A stretch of 64,000 bases of DNA from Glycomyces algeriensis (GTDB taxonomy: Bacteria; Actinomycetota; Actinomycetes; Mycobacteriales; Micromonosporaceae), in assembly GCF_027622855.1 (NCBI RefSeq), contig NZ_JAPZVR010000004.1, positions 398,583 to 462,582 of the forward strand. Direction: 5' to 3'. The translations under genes were made by a program, and so were the position numbers. Under the pieces are notes generated by a model. It was not told the origin of the DNA. It was given only the letters and a program-made list of their open reading frames with translations, and made no database searches. Position 1 is the stretch's first letter, and the number at the start of each line of letters is the position of its first letter. Positions 42,708 through 52,106 of the stretch are shown here, piece after piece.

Positions 42708-42735
42708 GTATAAGTGAAATCGTGAGATTAGTCAA
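42708..42735 (-). promoter_or_regulatory. Promoter of the DrrAB-like operon
   Basis: On the minus strand TTGACT (42735-42730) and TTATAC (42713-42708) are 16 bases apart, placing the transcript start near 42701 with a leader of about 80 bases. It overlaps the region upstream of padR, so a PadR dimer could block both. Confidence 0.55.
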
Positions 42736-42738
42736 AGG

Positions 42739-42744
42739 TATAAT
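42739..42744 (+). promoter_or_regulatory. -10 box giving a nearly leaderless padR transcript
   Basis: A perfect TATAAT lies nine bases before the padR ATG at 42753. Initiation about seven bases downstream would put the transcript start within two bases of the ATG. No ribosome site is present. Confidence 0.6.
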
Positions 42745-42752
42745 ATTCAGGC

Positions 42753-43460
42753 ATGTGGAGTACGCGTCTTCTCGTCCTCGGCCTCGTCCGGTGGCTCGGT
42801 CCCGTCCACGGCTACCTGGTGCGCCGGGAGCTGGACACGTGGCGAATGCCCGGCAAGGCCGAGATCGGCGCCGGCTCGATCTACCACGCGCTCAAGAAGC
42901 TCACGGCCGACGGCCAGCTCGAGGTCGTCGCGACCGAATCGGTGGACGCGCGCCCGGCGCGCACGACCTACCAGATCACCGCCAGGGGCGAGGCCGAGTT
43001 CCAGCGGACCCTGCGGGAGAAGCTGTGGGACGTCGCCGGCGGTGAGGACCCGTTCAGCACCGCCTGGTCCTTCGCGCAGGTCCTCACCCCCGCCGAGAAC
43101 ATCGCGCTCCTGCACCAGCGCGCCGAAGTGCTGTTCTCCCGCATCGAGCAGGTGACCGCGCTGCTGGCGGCGACCACCCCCGACTTCGTCCCTGGCGACG
43201 AGGGCGCGTTCGTGCCGGCCCACGCGCGCGCCATGATGAAGCGCCAGATCGACCTGTGGATCACCGACGCCGAATGGTGCGAGGAGACGGCCGCCCGGAT
43301 GGAGACCGGTGACCTCGTCATCGGCCCCGAACTCGACGCCGAGCATGCCGCCTACTGGCGCGAGGCGATCAAGGGCGACCGGTTCCTCGACAACGCCAGG
43401 GACCGCCAGGCCCTCATCGACGAACTCACCGGAGCGGACAGGAACGGCGACGACGGTTGA
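42753..43460 (+). CDS. PadR-family transcriptional regulator
   Basis: The 235-residue protein has an N-terminal winged helix: LLVLGLVRWLGPVHGYLVRREL, then IGAGSIYHALKKLTADGQLE and RTTYQITARGEAEF. The last part is the wing. The C-terminal helical domain (from about residue 100) dimerises. PadR regulators often repress a neighbouring exporter and release it when the exporter's drug binds. The divergent DrrAB-like operon, 130 bases away, is its probable target. TTGACTA repeats facing each other at 42671-42677 and 42729-42735 could be part of its operator. Confidence 0.9.
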   Translation: MWSTRLLVLGLVRWLGPVHGYLVRRELDTWRMPGKAEIGAGSIYHALKKLTADGQLEVVATESVDARPARTTYQITARGEAEFQRTLREKLWDVAGGEDPFSTAWSFAQVLTPAENIALLHQRAEVLFSRIEQVTALLAATTPDFVPGDEGAFVPAHARAMMKRQIDLWITDAEWCEETAARMETGDLVIGPELDAEHAAYWREAIKGDRFLDNARDRQALIDELTGADRNGDDG

Positions 43461-43529
43461 AGAGCGCTGAAGAATTCAGCGGGGTGAAGGCTGACCCGCG
43501 GTTTGAAACCTTCGACGCAGCCTCGATCG

Positions 43530-43826
43530 TCAGTCGAGGCCTTCGACGATGCGGAAGTCGCGCTCGAAGCCCACGGGGAGTTCGGCCAGCGCCTCCTGGT
43601 AAGCCGCGCTCGCGCGTGCCGCGACCGCCTGTTCGAAGCTGTCGAACTCGATCAGGACGACGCGCTCGGCGATTCCGGCTTCGTGTGCGTTGACCCGGCC
43701 GCCGATGCCGGCCAGCACCCGCCCACCCGCGGCCCTGACGGCTCGACCTGCCAGTTCGTTGTAGACGTCAAACGTTTCGGGGTCATCGATGTGGGGATAG
43801 ACGCTGACCCAGTAGCCCTTGGGCAT
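43530..43826 (-). CDS. DUF1330 domain protein
   Basis: The 98-residue protein is one ferredoxin-like DUF1330 domain: GYWVSVYPHIDDPETFDVY at the start, GGRVLAGIGGRVN in the middle, and VLIEFDSFEQAVAAR-SAAYQEAL near the end. The role is unknown; related small folds bind hydrophobic ligands as dimers. The ATG at 43826 has GGAGG close upstream. A longer in-frame reading to 43940 is not family-like. Confidence 0.85.
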   Translation of the reverse strand: MPKGYWVSVYPHIDDPETFDVYNELAGRAVRAAGGRVLAGIGGRVNAHEAGIAERVVLIEFDSFEQAVAARASAAYQEALAELPVGFERDFRIVEGLD

Positions 43827-43848
43827 GGGACCTCCAGTGTGGGGTTGA

Positions 43849-44095
43849 GTGGCTCGAATTCCGGTCCGCGGTTCCACCACGGGACGATCGTTGACGGCGG
43901 CACTTGGCCTGGTCGGGCGCGGCTGGACGCTGCGCATCATCGGGGAGCTGGGGGAAGGAGCCGCTCGGCTTCCGGCTCCTGCAGCGGCGCTGCGACGACA
44001 TGTCGTCGAGCGCCCTGCAGCAGCGGCTCACCGAGCTTCAAGAGGCTCGGCTCGCCGAGGTGCTGCGCGACGGCGACTACACCCTCACCCGCTCG
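43849..44095 (+). pseudogene. HxlR-family regulator, frameshifted and truncated
   Basis: Frame 1 from the GTG at 43849 reads a HxlR-type winged-helix start (ALGLVGRGWTLRIIGELGEG). At about 43949-43957, in a G-rich tract, the match moves to the next frame and continues FRLLQRRCDDMSSSALQQ then LTELQEARLAEVL and GDYTLT. One extra base explains the shift. After YTLT the family sequence ends, where the convergent MerR gene begins. The usual N-terminal cysteine segment is also absent. The gene is therefore broken in the middle and missing its 3' end. A sequencing error could explain the shift but not the truncation. Confidence 0.7.
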
Positions 44096-44098
44096 TGT

Positions 44099-44575
44099 TC
44101 ATTCGATCGCGTCGGGGCCCGCCTCGCCGCCGTAGGTGGCGATCTTGAACTCGGTGGCCGCGAGGGACAGCGTGAGTTCGCGGATCCGGCGGCGGACGGT
44201 GTCGCGGTGCTCGAGGAGCATGTCGAGGCGTTCGGGGACGGTGTCCTCGCCCGCGTCGACGAGGGCGATGTAGTGCTGGAGGTCGCGCATCGGCATGCCG
44301 GACAGGCGCATCCGGGTGAGGAAGACCAGGCGGCGGACGGCGCCGGCGTCGTAGACGCGGTGGCCGAGGGTGTCGCGGGAGACCGCGACGAGGCCCGCGC
44401 GTTCGTAGTAGCGGAGCGTGTGGGCTGAGACGTCGAGGAGGTCGGCGGCCTGGGCGATCGTCAAGGACTCGGGCACGTCGGCCGGGCCGGTGAGGCGCAG
44501 GATCGCCTCGACCGAGACCGGGTCGTCGTCACCGAGCGACTCGAGCGCCCTCGTCAGCAGTTCGTCGGTGGCCAT
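44099..44575 (-). CDS. MerR-family transcriptional regulator
   Basis: The 158-residue protein has the MerR helix-turn-helix (TIAQAADLLDVSAHTLRYYERAGL near residue 38), the wing (GHRVYDAGAVRRLVFLTRMR), and a coiled dimer helix (LDMLLEHRDTVRRRIREL). It lacks the cysteines of metal sensors, so it probably senses an organic molecule. The 37 residues before the helix-turn-helix are unusual for MerR. It lies nine bases after an SDR gene on the same strand and probably controls it. Confidence 0.88.
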   Translation of the reverse strand: MATDELLTRALESLGDDDPVSVEAILRLTGPADVPESLTIAQAADLLDVSAHTLRYYERAGLVAVSRDTLGHRVYDAGAVRRLVFLTRMRLSGMPMRDLQHYIALVDAGEDTVPERLDMLLEHRDTVRRRIRELTLSLAATEFKIATYGGEAGPDAIE

Positions 44576-44584
44576 GGCGCAAAT

Positions 44585-45436
44585 CTAGACCGGCCGGACC
44601 GAGGGCGCCATGCCGTCGAAGTCGGCGCTGCGGGCGAGGTTCGCGAGGCGTTCGATGTTGTCGAGGTCGCGCTGGTAGGTCGCGTAGAGGCGGGTGACGG
44701 CCTCGGCGCCCAGTGGGAGTCGGAGCGGGACGTCGTCGCCGCTGGCGAGGTCGACGATGATGCGGGCGGCACGGTCGGGGTCGCCTTCCTGGCGGCCGTC
44801 GACGCCAGCCATGTCGGCGCGGACGGCAGCGAGGGAGTCGATGTAGGCGTCGGCGCCGTCGGCGAACTCGAGGGCGGCGTGGAAGCCGGTGCGGAAGCGG
44901 CTCGGTTCGACGATCATGACGCGGACGCCGAAGGGCGCGACGTCGCCGGCGAGGGACTCGGACCAGCCTTCGAGGGCGAATTTGGACGCGGAGTAGGCCG
45001 CGACTCCGGGGAAGGACATGCGGCCGCCCTGGCTGCTCATCTGGACGATCGTGCCCGAGCGCTGCGCCCGCATGGCCGGGAGTGCGGCGCGGACGAGGGC
45101 GGCGGGGCCGAACAGGTGGAGGTCCATGAGGTCGCGCAGCTGCCGGTCGCCGACCTCTTCGACGGCGCCGACGACGGCGCGGCCGGCGTTGTTGACGAGG
45201 ACGTCGATGCGGCCGAAGCGGTCGAGTGCGGTCTGGGCGAGCGCGGGCGCGGCAGTGGTGTCGGCGGCGTCATGTGTGACGGCGGCGAGGCGGTCGGGGT
45301 GAGCGGCGGTGAGATCGGCGAGGCGGTCGGGGCGGCGGGCGGCCGCGACGACGTTGCCCCCTGCGGCGAGCGCGGCGACGGCGATCGAGCGGCCGAGTCC
45401 GCGGGAGGCTCCGGTGATGATCCAGGTTTGTGCCAT
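44585..45436 (-). CDS. Short-chain dehydrogenase/reductase
   Basis: The 283-residue SDR has the cofactor site TGASRGLGRS near residue 8, NNAG near 88, catalytic Ser in VQMSSQGG near 138, and YSASK near 151 with the catalytic Tyr and Lys. Basic residues after the second strand (AAARRPDRL) suggest NADPH. It is of the classical type. The substrate is unknown. It shares an operon with the MerR gene. Confidence 0.9.
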   Translation of the reverse strand: MAQTWIITGASRGLGRSIAVAALAAGGNVVAAARRPDRLADLTAAHPDRLAAVTHDAADTTAAPALAQTALDRFGRIDVLVNNAGRAVVGAVEEVGDRQLRDLMDLHLFGPAALVRAALPAMRAQRSGTIVQMSSQGGRMSFPGVAAYSASKFALEGWSESLAGDVAPFGVRVMIVEPSRFRTGFHAALEFADGADAYIDSLAAVRADMAGVDGRQEGDPDRAARIIVDLASGDDVPLRLPLGAEAVTRLYATYQRDLDNIERLANLARSADFDGMAPSVRPV

Positions 45437-45921
45437 GCGGGGAACGCTATGGCTTCGAGCGCGCTCGAACGCAAACTGGAATGGCGCAGGTCACTGGCGG
45501 CTTGCTGCTGGAGCCGTCCAAAAGGGCCGCTCACTGCGCTGATGGCGGCTGCCGTGCGTGCTGTCGCAGGCAATGATCCGATCTGGCGGCGTCAGCAGTC
45601 GGCGGCGGGACGGCGGGGGGAGCCGCGCGGAGGTGTCACTCCAAGATTTCGGCACTTCCAGGTGCCATCTCCGATCAGACACACCGTGTCAGCTGCAATC
45701 TTCGGTGCGCGCTGAAACATCCGCTGAAGTCAACGCAGCGCTCCTGAAACCTTCGCTGCGCTTCAACACGACCTGAACGGCCGTTTAGGAGATCATGCGA
45801 AAAAATCGACAACCCTCCTTATGGAGACCCTCCAAACTTTGAGCGCTTTATATCGTTTCGTCCGTGCTCCAGGCGACGGCGTCGCCCCGGTCTCCGATAT
45901 GCGGCCATTACACTGCGGAAC
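45437..45921. other. Long intergenic region upstream of the acyl-CoA carboxylase gene
   Basis: No frame has coding character. From about 45700 the G+C falls. CTGAA-type words recur at uneven spacing (GCTGAAAC, GCTGAAG, CCTGAAAC, CCTGAAC between 45711 and 45780). TGGAG/CTCCA words near 45820-45835 can form a small hairpin. A TACACT box near the end is listed with the next gene. The left half (45437-45700) shows nothing I recognise. Confidence 0.4.
45909..45914 (+). promoter_or_regulatory. Possible -10 box for a leaderless carboxylase transcript
   Basis: TACACT ends seven bases before the GTG at 45922 and no ribosome site lies between. The spacing suits transcription starting at the GTG. No clear -35 box is present. 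Confidence 0.35.
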
Positions 45922-47664
45922 GTGCGCAAGGTTTTGATCGCCAACCGCGGCGAGATCGCAGTGAGAGTCATCCGGGCCTGCCGGGACGCCGGGTACGAGT
46001 CCGTCGCCGTCTACGCCGACGGCGATCGCGATGCACCCCACACACTTCTGGCCGACGAGGCCTTCGCCCTCGACGGCCTCACGGCCGCCGACACCTACCT
46101 GCGGATCGACAAGCTGCTGAAGATCGCGCAGCGGTCCGAGGCGGACGCCGTCCACCCCGGGTACGGGTTCCTCTCCGAGAACGCCGAGTTCGCGCAGGCC
46201 GTGATCGACGCCGGACTCACCTGGATCGGCCCCACCCCGCAGTCCATCCGCGACCTCGGCGACAAGGTCACCGCCCGCCATCTCGCCATGAAGGCGAACG
46301 TGCCCCTGGTGCCCGGCACCAAGGACCCCGTGAAGGACGCGAGCGAGATCCTCGCCTTCGCCGACGAACACGGCCTCCCCGTCGCGATCAAGGCCGCCTT
46401 CGGCGGCGGCGGCCGCGGCCTCAAGGTCGCCCGCGACCGCGACGAGATCCCCGACCTGTTCGAGTCCGCCGTGCGCGAAGCCGAAGCCGCCTTCGGGCGC
46501 GGCGAGTGCTTCGTCGAGCGCTACCTCGACCGGCCCCGCCACGTCGAAGCCCAGGTCCTCGCGGACACGCACGGCAACGTCATCGTCGTCGGCACCCGCG
46601 ACTGCTCCCTCCAGCGCCGCCACCAGAAACTCGTCGAAGAGGCGCCCGCGCCCTTCCTTACGGACGAGCAGCGCGCCACCATCCACAGCGCCGCCAAGGC
46701 CATCTGCAAGGAAGCCGACTACCACGGCGCCGGCACCGTCGAGTTCCTCGTCGCCGTAGACGGCACCATCTCCTTCCTCGAGGTGAACACGCGCCTCCAG
46801 GTCGAGCACCCCGTCTCCGAGGAGACCAGCGGCCTCGACCTCGTGCGCGAGCAGTTCCGCATCGCCTCCGGCGAAGCCGTCCCGCTCACCGAGGACCCCG
46901 AGCCGCGCGGCCACTCCATCGAGTTCCGCATCAACGGCGAAGACCCCGGCCGCGGGTTCCTGCCCGCTCCCGGCGCCGTCACCAAGCTGCGGCTCCCCGC
47001 CGGGCCCGGCGTCCGCGTCGACACCGGCATCGAAGAGGGCACCGTCATCGACGGGAACTTCGACTCGCTGCTCGCCAAGGTCATCGTCACCGCCTCGACC
47101 CGCGAGGAAGCGCTGCGCCGCTCCCGCCGGGCCCTCGCGGAGATGGAGGTCGAAGGCCTCGCCACCGTGCTGCCGTTCCACCGGGCCGTGATCGAGGACC
47201 CGGCGTTCGCCGAGGACTTCACCGTCCACACCCGCTGGATCGAGACCGAGTGGGACAACACGCTCGAACCGTACGCAGCGGCCCCCGCGGGGGGCGGGGA
47301 CAGCGAGGAGCGCACCAGCCTCGTCGTCGAGGTCGGCGGCAAGCGCCTCGAAGTGTCGATTCCCGCCGGGCTCCTCAACCCCGTCGCCTCCAACAAGCCG
47401 AAGAAGCGCGGCCCCAAGAAGAAGGCCGACTCCGGCCCCGCCATCGGCGGCGACGGCCTGCCCTCCCCGATGCAGGGCACCATCGTCAAGGTCGCCGTGA
47501 CCGACGGCCAGTCCGTCGTCAAGGGCGACACCATCGTGGTCCTGGAGGCCATGAAGATGGAGCAGCCCATCGAAGCGCACAAGTCCGGGACCGTCTCAGG
47601 GCTCGAGGTGGGCATCGGCGACGTCGTGGCCGCCGGGGCCCCGATCTGCCAGATCTCCGATTGA
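45922..47664 (+). CDS. Acetyl/propionyl-CoA carboxylase alpha subunit (biotin carboxylase plus biotin carrier)
   Basis: The 580-residue protein joins an ATP-grasp biotin carboxylase ([18 protein letters not shown] at the start, [10 protein letters not shown] near 75, [12 protein letters not shown] near 157, and [21 protein letters not shown] near 285) to a biotin carrier domain. The biotin lysine is in EAMKMEQP near residue 545. A Lys-rich linker ([10 protein letters not shown]) sits before the carrier. The architecture matches actinobacterial AccA/PccA alpha chains, which serve several carboxyltransferase beta chains. It makes malonyl- or methylmalonyl-CoA. The beta subunit is not nearby. 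The GTG at 45922 appears leaderless. Confidence 0.95.
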   Translation: MRKVLIANRGEIAVRVIRACRDAGYESVAVYADGDRDAPHTLLADEAFALDGLTAADTYLRIDKLLKIAQRSEADAVHPGYGFLSENAEFAQAVIDAGLTWIGPTPQSIRDLGDKVTARHLAMKANVPLVPGTKDPVKDASEILAFADEHGLPVAIKAAFGGGGRGLKVARDRDEIPDLFESAVREAEAAFGRGECFVERYLDRPRHVEAQVLADTHGNVIVVGTRDCSLQRRHQKLVEEAPAPFLTDEQRATIHSAAKAICKEADYHGAGTVEFLVAVDGTISFLEVNTRLQVEHPVSEETSGLDLVREQFRIASGEAVPLTEDPEPRGHSIEFRINGEDPGRGFLPAPGAVTKLRLPAGPGVRVDTGIEEGTVIDGNFDSLLAKVIVTASTREEALRRSRRALAEMEVEGLATVLPFHRAVIEDPAFAEDFTVHTRWIETEWDNTLEPYAAAPAGGGDSEERTSLVVEVGGKRLEVSIPAGLLNPVASNKPKKRGPKKKADSGPAIGGDGLPSPMQGTIVKVAVTDGQSVVKGDTIVVLEAMKMEQPIEAHKSGTVSGLEVGIGDVVAAGAPICQISD

Positions 47665-47688
47665 GGCTCGTAACGGATCTGTCAGATC
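47643..47688. promoter_or_regulatory. Two near-identical 13-bp palindromes (operator candidate)
   Basis: GATCTGCCAGATC (47643-47655) lies in the last codons of the carboxylase gene, and GATCTGTCAGATC (47676-47688) lies just after its stop. Their centres are 33 bases apart, about three helix turns. The arrangement suits two dimers of a repressor upstream of guaB1. Confidence 0.5.
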
Positions 47689-47741
47689 GCAGACTTACAA
47701 CCGGCGGTTCGCGGAGGGACAATAGTCAGTGCTGTGCGTAA

Positions 47742-49277
<1,536 letters not shown>

Positions 49278-49328
49278 GTATCGGATAGCCAAGCCTGGGG
49301 CGTTTTCAGCCCTGATAGCGATGCCGTG

Positions 49329-49352
49329 GGCGTCCGCCGGTTGGCGGGCGCC
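49329..49352 (+). terminator. guaB1 terminator hairpin
   Basis: GGCGTCCGCC (49329-49338) pairs with GGCGGGCGCC (49343-49352), with one G-T wobble and a GGTT loop, 51 bases past the stop. Confidence 0.6.
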
Positions 49353-49411
49353 TGCGGTGGTCTTCGGCGTCGGGCGGCTCTTTTGTTCTCGTGTGTGGGT
49401 GAGGTTGTGGT

Positions 49412-49553
49412 GCGGGCGCATCGGCGTCTTTGCCGATGCGCCCGCGTATGCCTCGCGAGGTCTCCTGGCAGGAGCCGCGCGGGAGTGCACTCCCGCGCGG
49501 TCTTCGGGGGCGGCCCCCGGGGTTCCCACATTCGCCGCCAGTCCTGCCAGGAC
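49412..49553. other. Stacked hairpin region, possible structured RNA
   Basis: GCGGGCGCATCGGC (49412-49425) pairs perfectly with GCCGATGCGCCCGC (49432-49445). CCGCGCGGGAGTG and its mirror form a perfect 26-base palindrome at 49475-49500. CGGGGG and CCCCCG follow near 49505-49519. An outer pair, TCCTGGCAGGA (near 49463) and TCCTGCCAGGA (near 49543), would close the structure. No open frame with normal codon use fits. It could be a non-coding RNA or a set of terminators. Confidence 0.5.
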
Positions 49554-49656
49554 CGGATCGCCACTCCGCACTTCCACCACCACCGGCGGAGCAACCGTTT
49601 TTTATCTATCAACAATCACATGTCGGGCAAGGCCTGCCAAGGAGCATTTTCCTGCC

Positions 49657-49710
49657 TGTGGATAAGTCGTGATATTTGCTGCGTATCCGCTGTTCAGTGC
49701 CTGTGGATAA
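49657..49710 (-). promoter_or_regulatory. Two consensus DnaA boxes
   Basis: TTATCCACA on the minus strand (TGTGGATAA on the plus) occurs exactly at 49657-49665 and 49702-49710, same orientation, 45 bases apart, in an A+T-richer stretch (49580-49700). No dnaA or dnaN gene is nearby, so this is not the usual oriC layout. It lies downstream of the response regulator gene's stop and of guaB1. Confidence 0.6.
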
Positions 49711-49737
49711 CTTGGCGGCGGGCAGGGTGAGTAGGGG

Positions 49738-50379
49738 TCAGGTTCTTGCGTCCCTCGCCAGCATTGCGGCCTGGACCCGGTTGGTGCAGCCGAGTTTGGC
49801 GAGCACTCGGCTCACATAGGTCTTCACGGTCGCTTCGCTCATGTGGACACGGCCCGCGATCTCCGCGTTCGATAGGCCCTCGGCCACCGCGTCCAGGACC
49901 TCGCGCTCACGCGCGGCCAGGCGCGCGACGCGCTCCACCGCGTCGCGCCGCCGCGGAACCGATTCCGGGGCCACCAGGCCCAGCACCATCCGCGTCACCA
50001 CCGGCGACAGGTACGCCTCCCCCGCCGCGACCGCGCGCACCGCCGTCACCAGTTCCTCAGGCGCGCAGGTCTTCAGCACGAATCCCGCCGCGCCCCGCTC
50101 CACCGCCGCGAGCACGTTCTCCTGATCCCCGAACGAGGTCAGCACCAGCGCCCGCGTGCCCGGCGACACCGCGTCCAGCCGCTCGACCACCGCGAGGCCG
50201 CCCAGGCCCGGCATGTGCAGGTCCACCAGTGCGACCTCCGGGCGGCAGCGCTCGATGGCCGCCAATGCGTCGCGTCCGTTGTGGGCGGTGCCGGCGATCG
50301 CGATGCCCGCCGCTTCCAGGACCGTTCGCACGCCTTCGACGACGAGCGGTTCGTCGTCGGCGATCACGACGCGCGTCAT
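49738..50379 (-). CDS. NarL/LuxR-type response regulator
   Basis: The 213-residue regulator has a receiver domain with the acidic pair DDE at the start, the phospho-accepting Asp in VALVDLHMPG near residue 53, and Lys in FVLKTCAPEEL. The C-terminal LuxR helix-turn-helix is LAAREREVLDAVAEGLSNAEIA near 150. Its start overlaps the kinase gene's stop by four bases. It probably controls the divergent ABC exporter at 51354. Confidence 0.93.
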   Translation of the reverse strand: MTRVVIADDEPLVVEGVRTVLEAAGIAIAGTAHNGRDALAAIERCRPEVALVDLHMPGLGGLAVVERLDAVSPGTRALVLTSFGDQENVLAAVERGAAGFVLKTCAPEELVTAVRAVAAGEAYLSPVVTRMVLGLVAPESVPRRRDAVERVARLAAREREVLDAVAEGLSNAEIAGRVHMSEATVKTYVSRVLAKLGCTNRVQAAMLARDART

Positions 50380-51245
50380 GCGCCCTGCACCCCGGCGATC
50401 GAGGTGAGCGGGAGGAGGACGAGGAGCAGGACGACGGTGCCGACGGCGGCGGCGCGGGCGGTTCGCGGGAGTCGGGGGCGGGTGGTGGGGAGCGGGAGCA
50501 TGGCGCTGAGTCTGAAGCGGTCGGCGTGGGTGCGGTGGTCGAGGAGTCCGCCGGCGGCATCGATGCGTTCGCGCAGGCCAGCGAGGCCGTGTCCACCGGG
50601 GAGGCCGGGGGTCGGGGTGGCGGGGAGCGGGTTTTCGACCGCGACGAGGAGGGCGTCGGTCTCCCAGGTGACGGTGGCGCGGACGGGTGCGCCGGGGGCG
50701 TGTTTGGCGGCGTTGGCGAGGCCTTCTTCGAGTACCGCGTAGGCGGCTCGGGCGGCGATGGCGGGGAGCGGGCCGGGTTCGCCTTCGTGGCGGAGTTCGA
50801 CGGGGACGCCCGCTTCCATGAAGGCGGCAGCGAGGGTGGCGGCTTCGGCGGCGTCGAAGCGGGTCTCGGTTTCGGCGCCGGTGCGCAGAAGCGATACGAG
50901 GCCGTGGAGGTCTTCGACGGCGGCGCGCACGGTGTCGCCGACCTGGCGGGCTTCGGCGCGTCGTTCGATGTCGGTCTCGCGGACTTCGAGGGCGGCGACT
51001 TGAACGGCGGCGAGGCCGAGGCGGCGGCCGATGCGGTCGTGCATGTCGCGGGCGAGGCGGAGCCGTTCGCGTTCGACCGCGACCTCTTGTTCGCGCATGG
51101 AGCTGCGGTGGCGCTGCCAGAGGGCGACGACGACGGCGGCGGCGAGGATCGCGAGGATGCCGGCGGGGATCGGGCCGGCGGGGAGGGCGGCGAGCAGGGT
51201 GAACTCGGCCAGGACGATGGCGATGGCCGTGAGCAGACCTTTCAT
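50376..51245 (-). CDS. NarL-type sensor histidine kinase
   Basis: The 289-residue kinase has two N-terminal membrane helices (about residues 1-42), the HisKA_3 phosphorylation site LARDMHDRIGRRL near 68, the N-box EGLANAAKHAP near 173 and GHGLAGLRERI near 222. After the ATPase domain there is another hydrophobic segment, AAVGTVVLLLVLLPLTSIAG (about 263-282), which is unusual for the family. It senses an unknown signal, with little extracellular region, so the signal is probably in the membrane. It is coupled to the response regulator gene (ATGA) and divergent from the exporter. Confidence 0.9.
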   Translation of the reverse strand: MKGLLTAIAIVLAEFTLLAALPAGPIPAGILAILAAAVVVALWQRHRSSMREQEVAVERERLRLARDMHDRIGRRLGLAAVQVAALEVRETDIERRAEARQVGDTVRAAVEDLHGLVSLLRTGAETETRFDAAEAATLAAAFMEAGVPVELRHEGEPGPLPAIAARAAYAVLEEGLANAAKHAPGAPVRATVTWETDALLVAVENPLPATPTPGLPGGHGLAGLRERIDAAGGLLDHRTHADRFRLSAMLPLPTTRPRLPRTARAAAVGTVVLLLVLLPLTSIAGVQGA

Positions 51246-51353
51246 ACGGCCAGGGTACGCATCGGTGCCGCGGGGTGCCGGTTCACTTTCGTCGCGAGGG
51301 GGAGCGACCTTCGGGGACTGTCGGCGGCGTGCCCGGTTTCTTACGGTGGCAAT

Positions 51354-52106
51354 GTGATCGAAGTACGAAATCTGACGAAGCGGTATCGCGGCGGCGTGGC
51401 CGTCGACGACCTGTCATTCACGGTGGAGCCGGGCCGCGTCACCGGTTTCCTGGGGCCGAACGGCGCGGGGAAGTCCACGACGATCCGGCTCATCCTCGGC
51501 CTCGACCGGCCTACGGGCGGGCAGGCGACGGTGAACGGGCGGCCGTACGCGTCCTTCGAGCGGCCGCTCACGGCGGTCGGGGCGCTGATGGACGCCGGGG
51601 ACCTGCATCCGACGCGGAGTGTGCGCGAGCATCTGCGGTGGCTGGCGCGGACGAACGGGATCGGGGAGCGGCGGATCGGGGAGGTCTTGGAGGCCACCGG
51701 GATGGCGGGGGTGGCGCGGAAGCGCGCGAAGACGCTGTCGCTGGGGATGAAGCAGCGTCTCGGTGTGGCGGCGGCGCTGCTGGGCGATCCGGGGGTGCTC
51801 ATTCTGGACGAGCCGGTGAACGGGCTCGATCCTGAAGGGGTGGTGTGGATCCGGCGTCTGATGAAGGGGCTGGCGGCGGAGGGCCGGACGGTGCTGGTGT
51901 CGAGTCATCTCATGTCGGAGATGGCGTTGACGGCGGAGCACCTGGTGGTGATCGGGCGGGGCCGGCTGCTGGCGGACACGTCCACGGAGGCGTTCATCGC
52001 CGCGCATTCGGGGTCGGACGGGAGCGGGGCGAGCCTGGAGGAGGCGTTCATGCGGTTGACGGGTGCGTCGGTGGAGTTCCGGAGCGGTTCGGAGGGTGTG
52101 CGGTGA
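51354..52106 (+). CDS. ABC-2 exporter ATPase
   Basis: The 250-residue ATPase has Walker A FLGPNGAGKSTT near residue 34, signature TLSLGMKQRLGVA near 128, Walker B VLILDEPVNGLDP near 147 and the switch SSHLMSEM. It is of the type found in bacteriocin and antimicrobial-peptide resistance exporters. The start is a GTG at 51354 without a ribosome site, possibly leaderless. It is divergent from the two-component genes, a layout typical of stress-sensing modules. Confidence 0.9.
   Translation: MIEVRNLTKRYRGGVAVDDLSFTVEPGRVTGFLGPNGAGKSTTIRLILGLDRPTGGQATVNGRPYASFERPLTAVGALMDAGDLHPTRSVREHLRWLARTNGIGERRIGEVLEATGMAGVARKRAKTLSLGMKQRLGVAAALLGDPGVLILDEPVNGLDPEGVVWIRRLMKGLAAEGRTVLVSSHLMSEMALTAEHLVVIGRGRLLADTSTEAFIAAHSGSDGSGASLEEAFMRLTGASVEFRSGSEGVR

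Noticed and set aside
49657..49710. Interpretation of the DnaA boxes as the chromosomal origin
   Set aside because: Only two boxes are seen, and dnaA, dnaN, rpmH and parAB neighbours are absent. I keep them only as DnaA boxes of unknown use.
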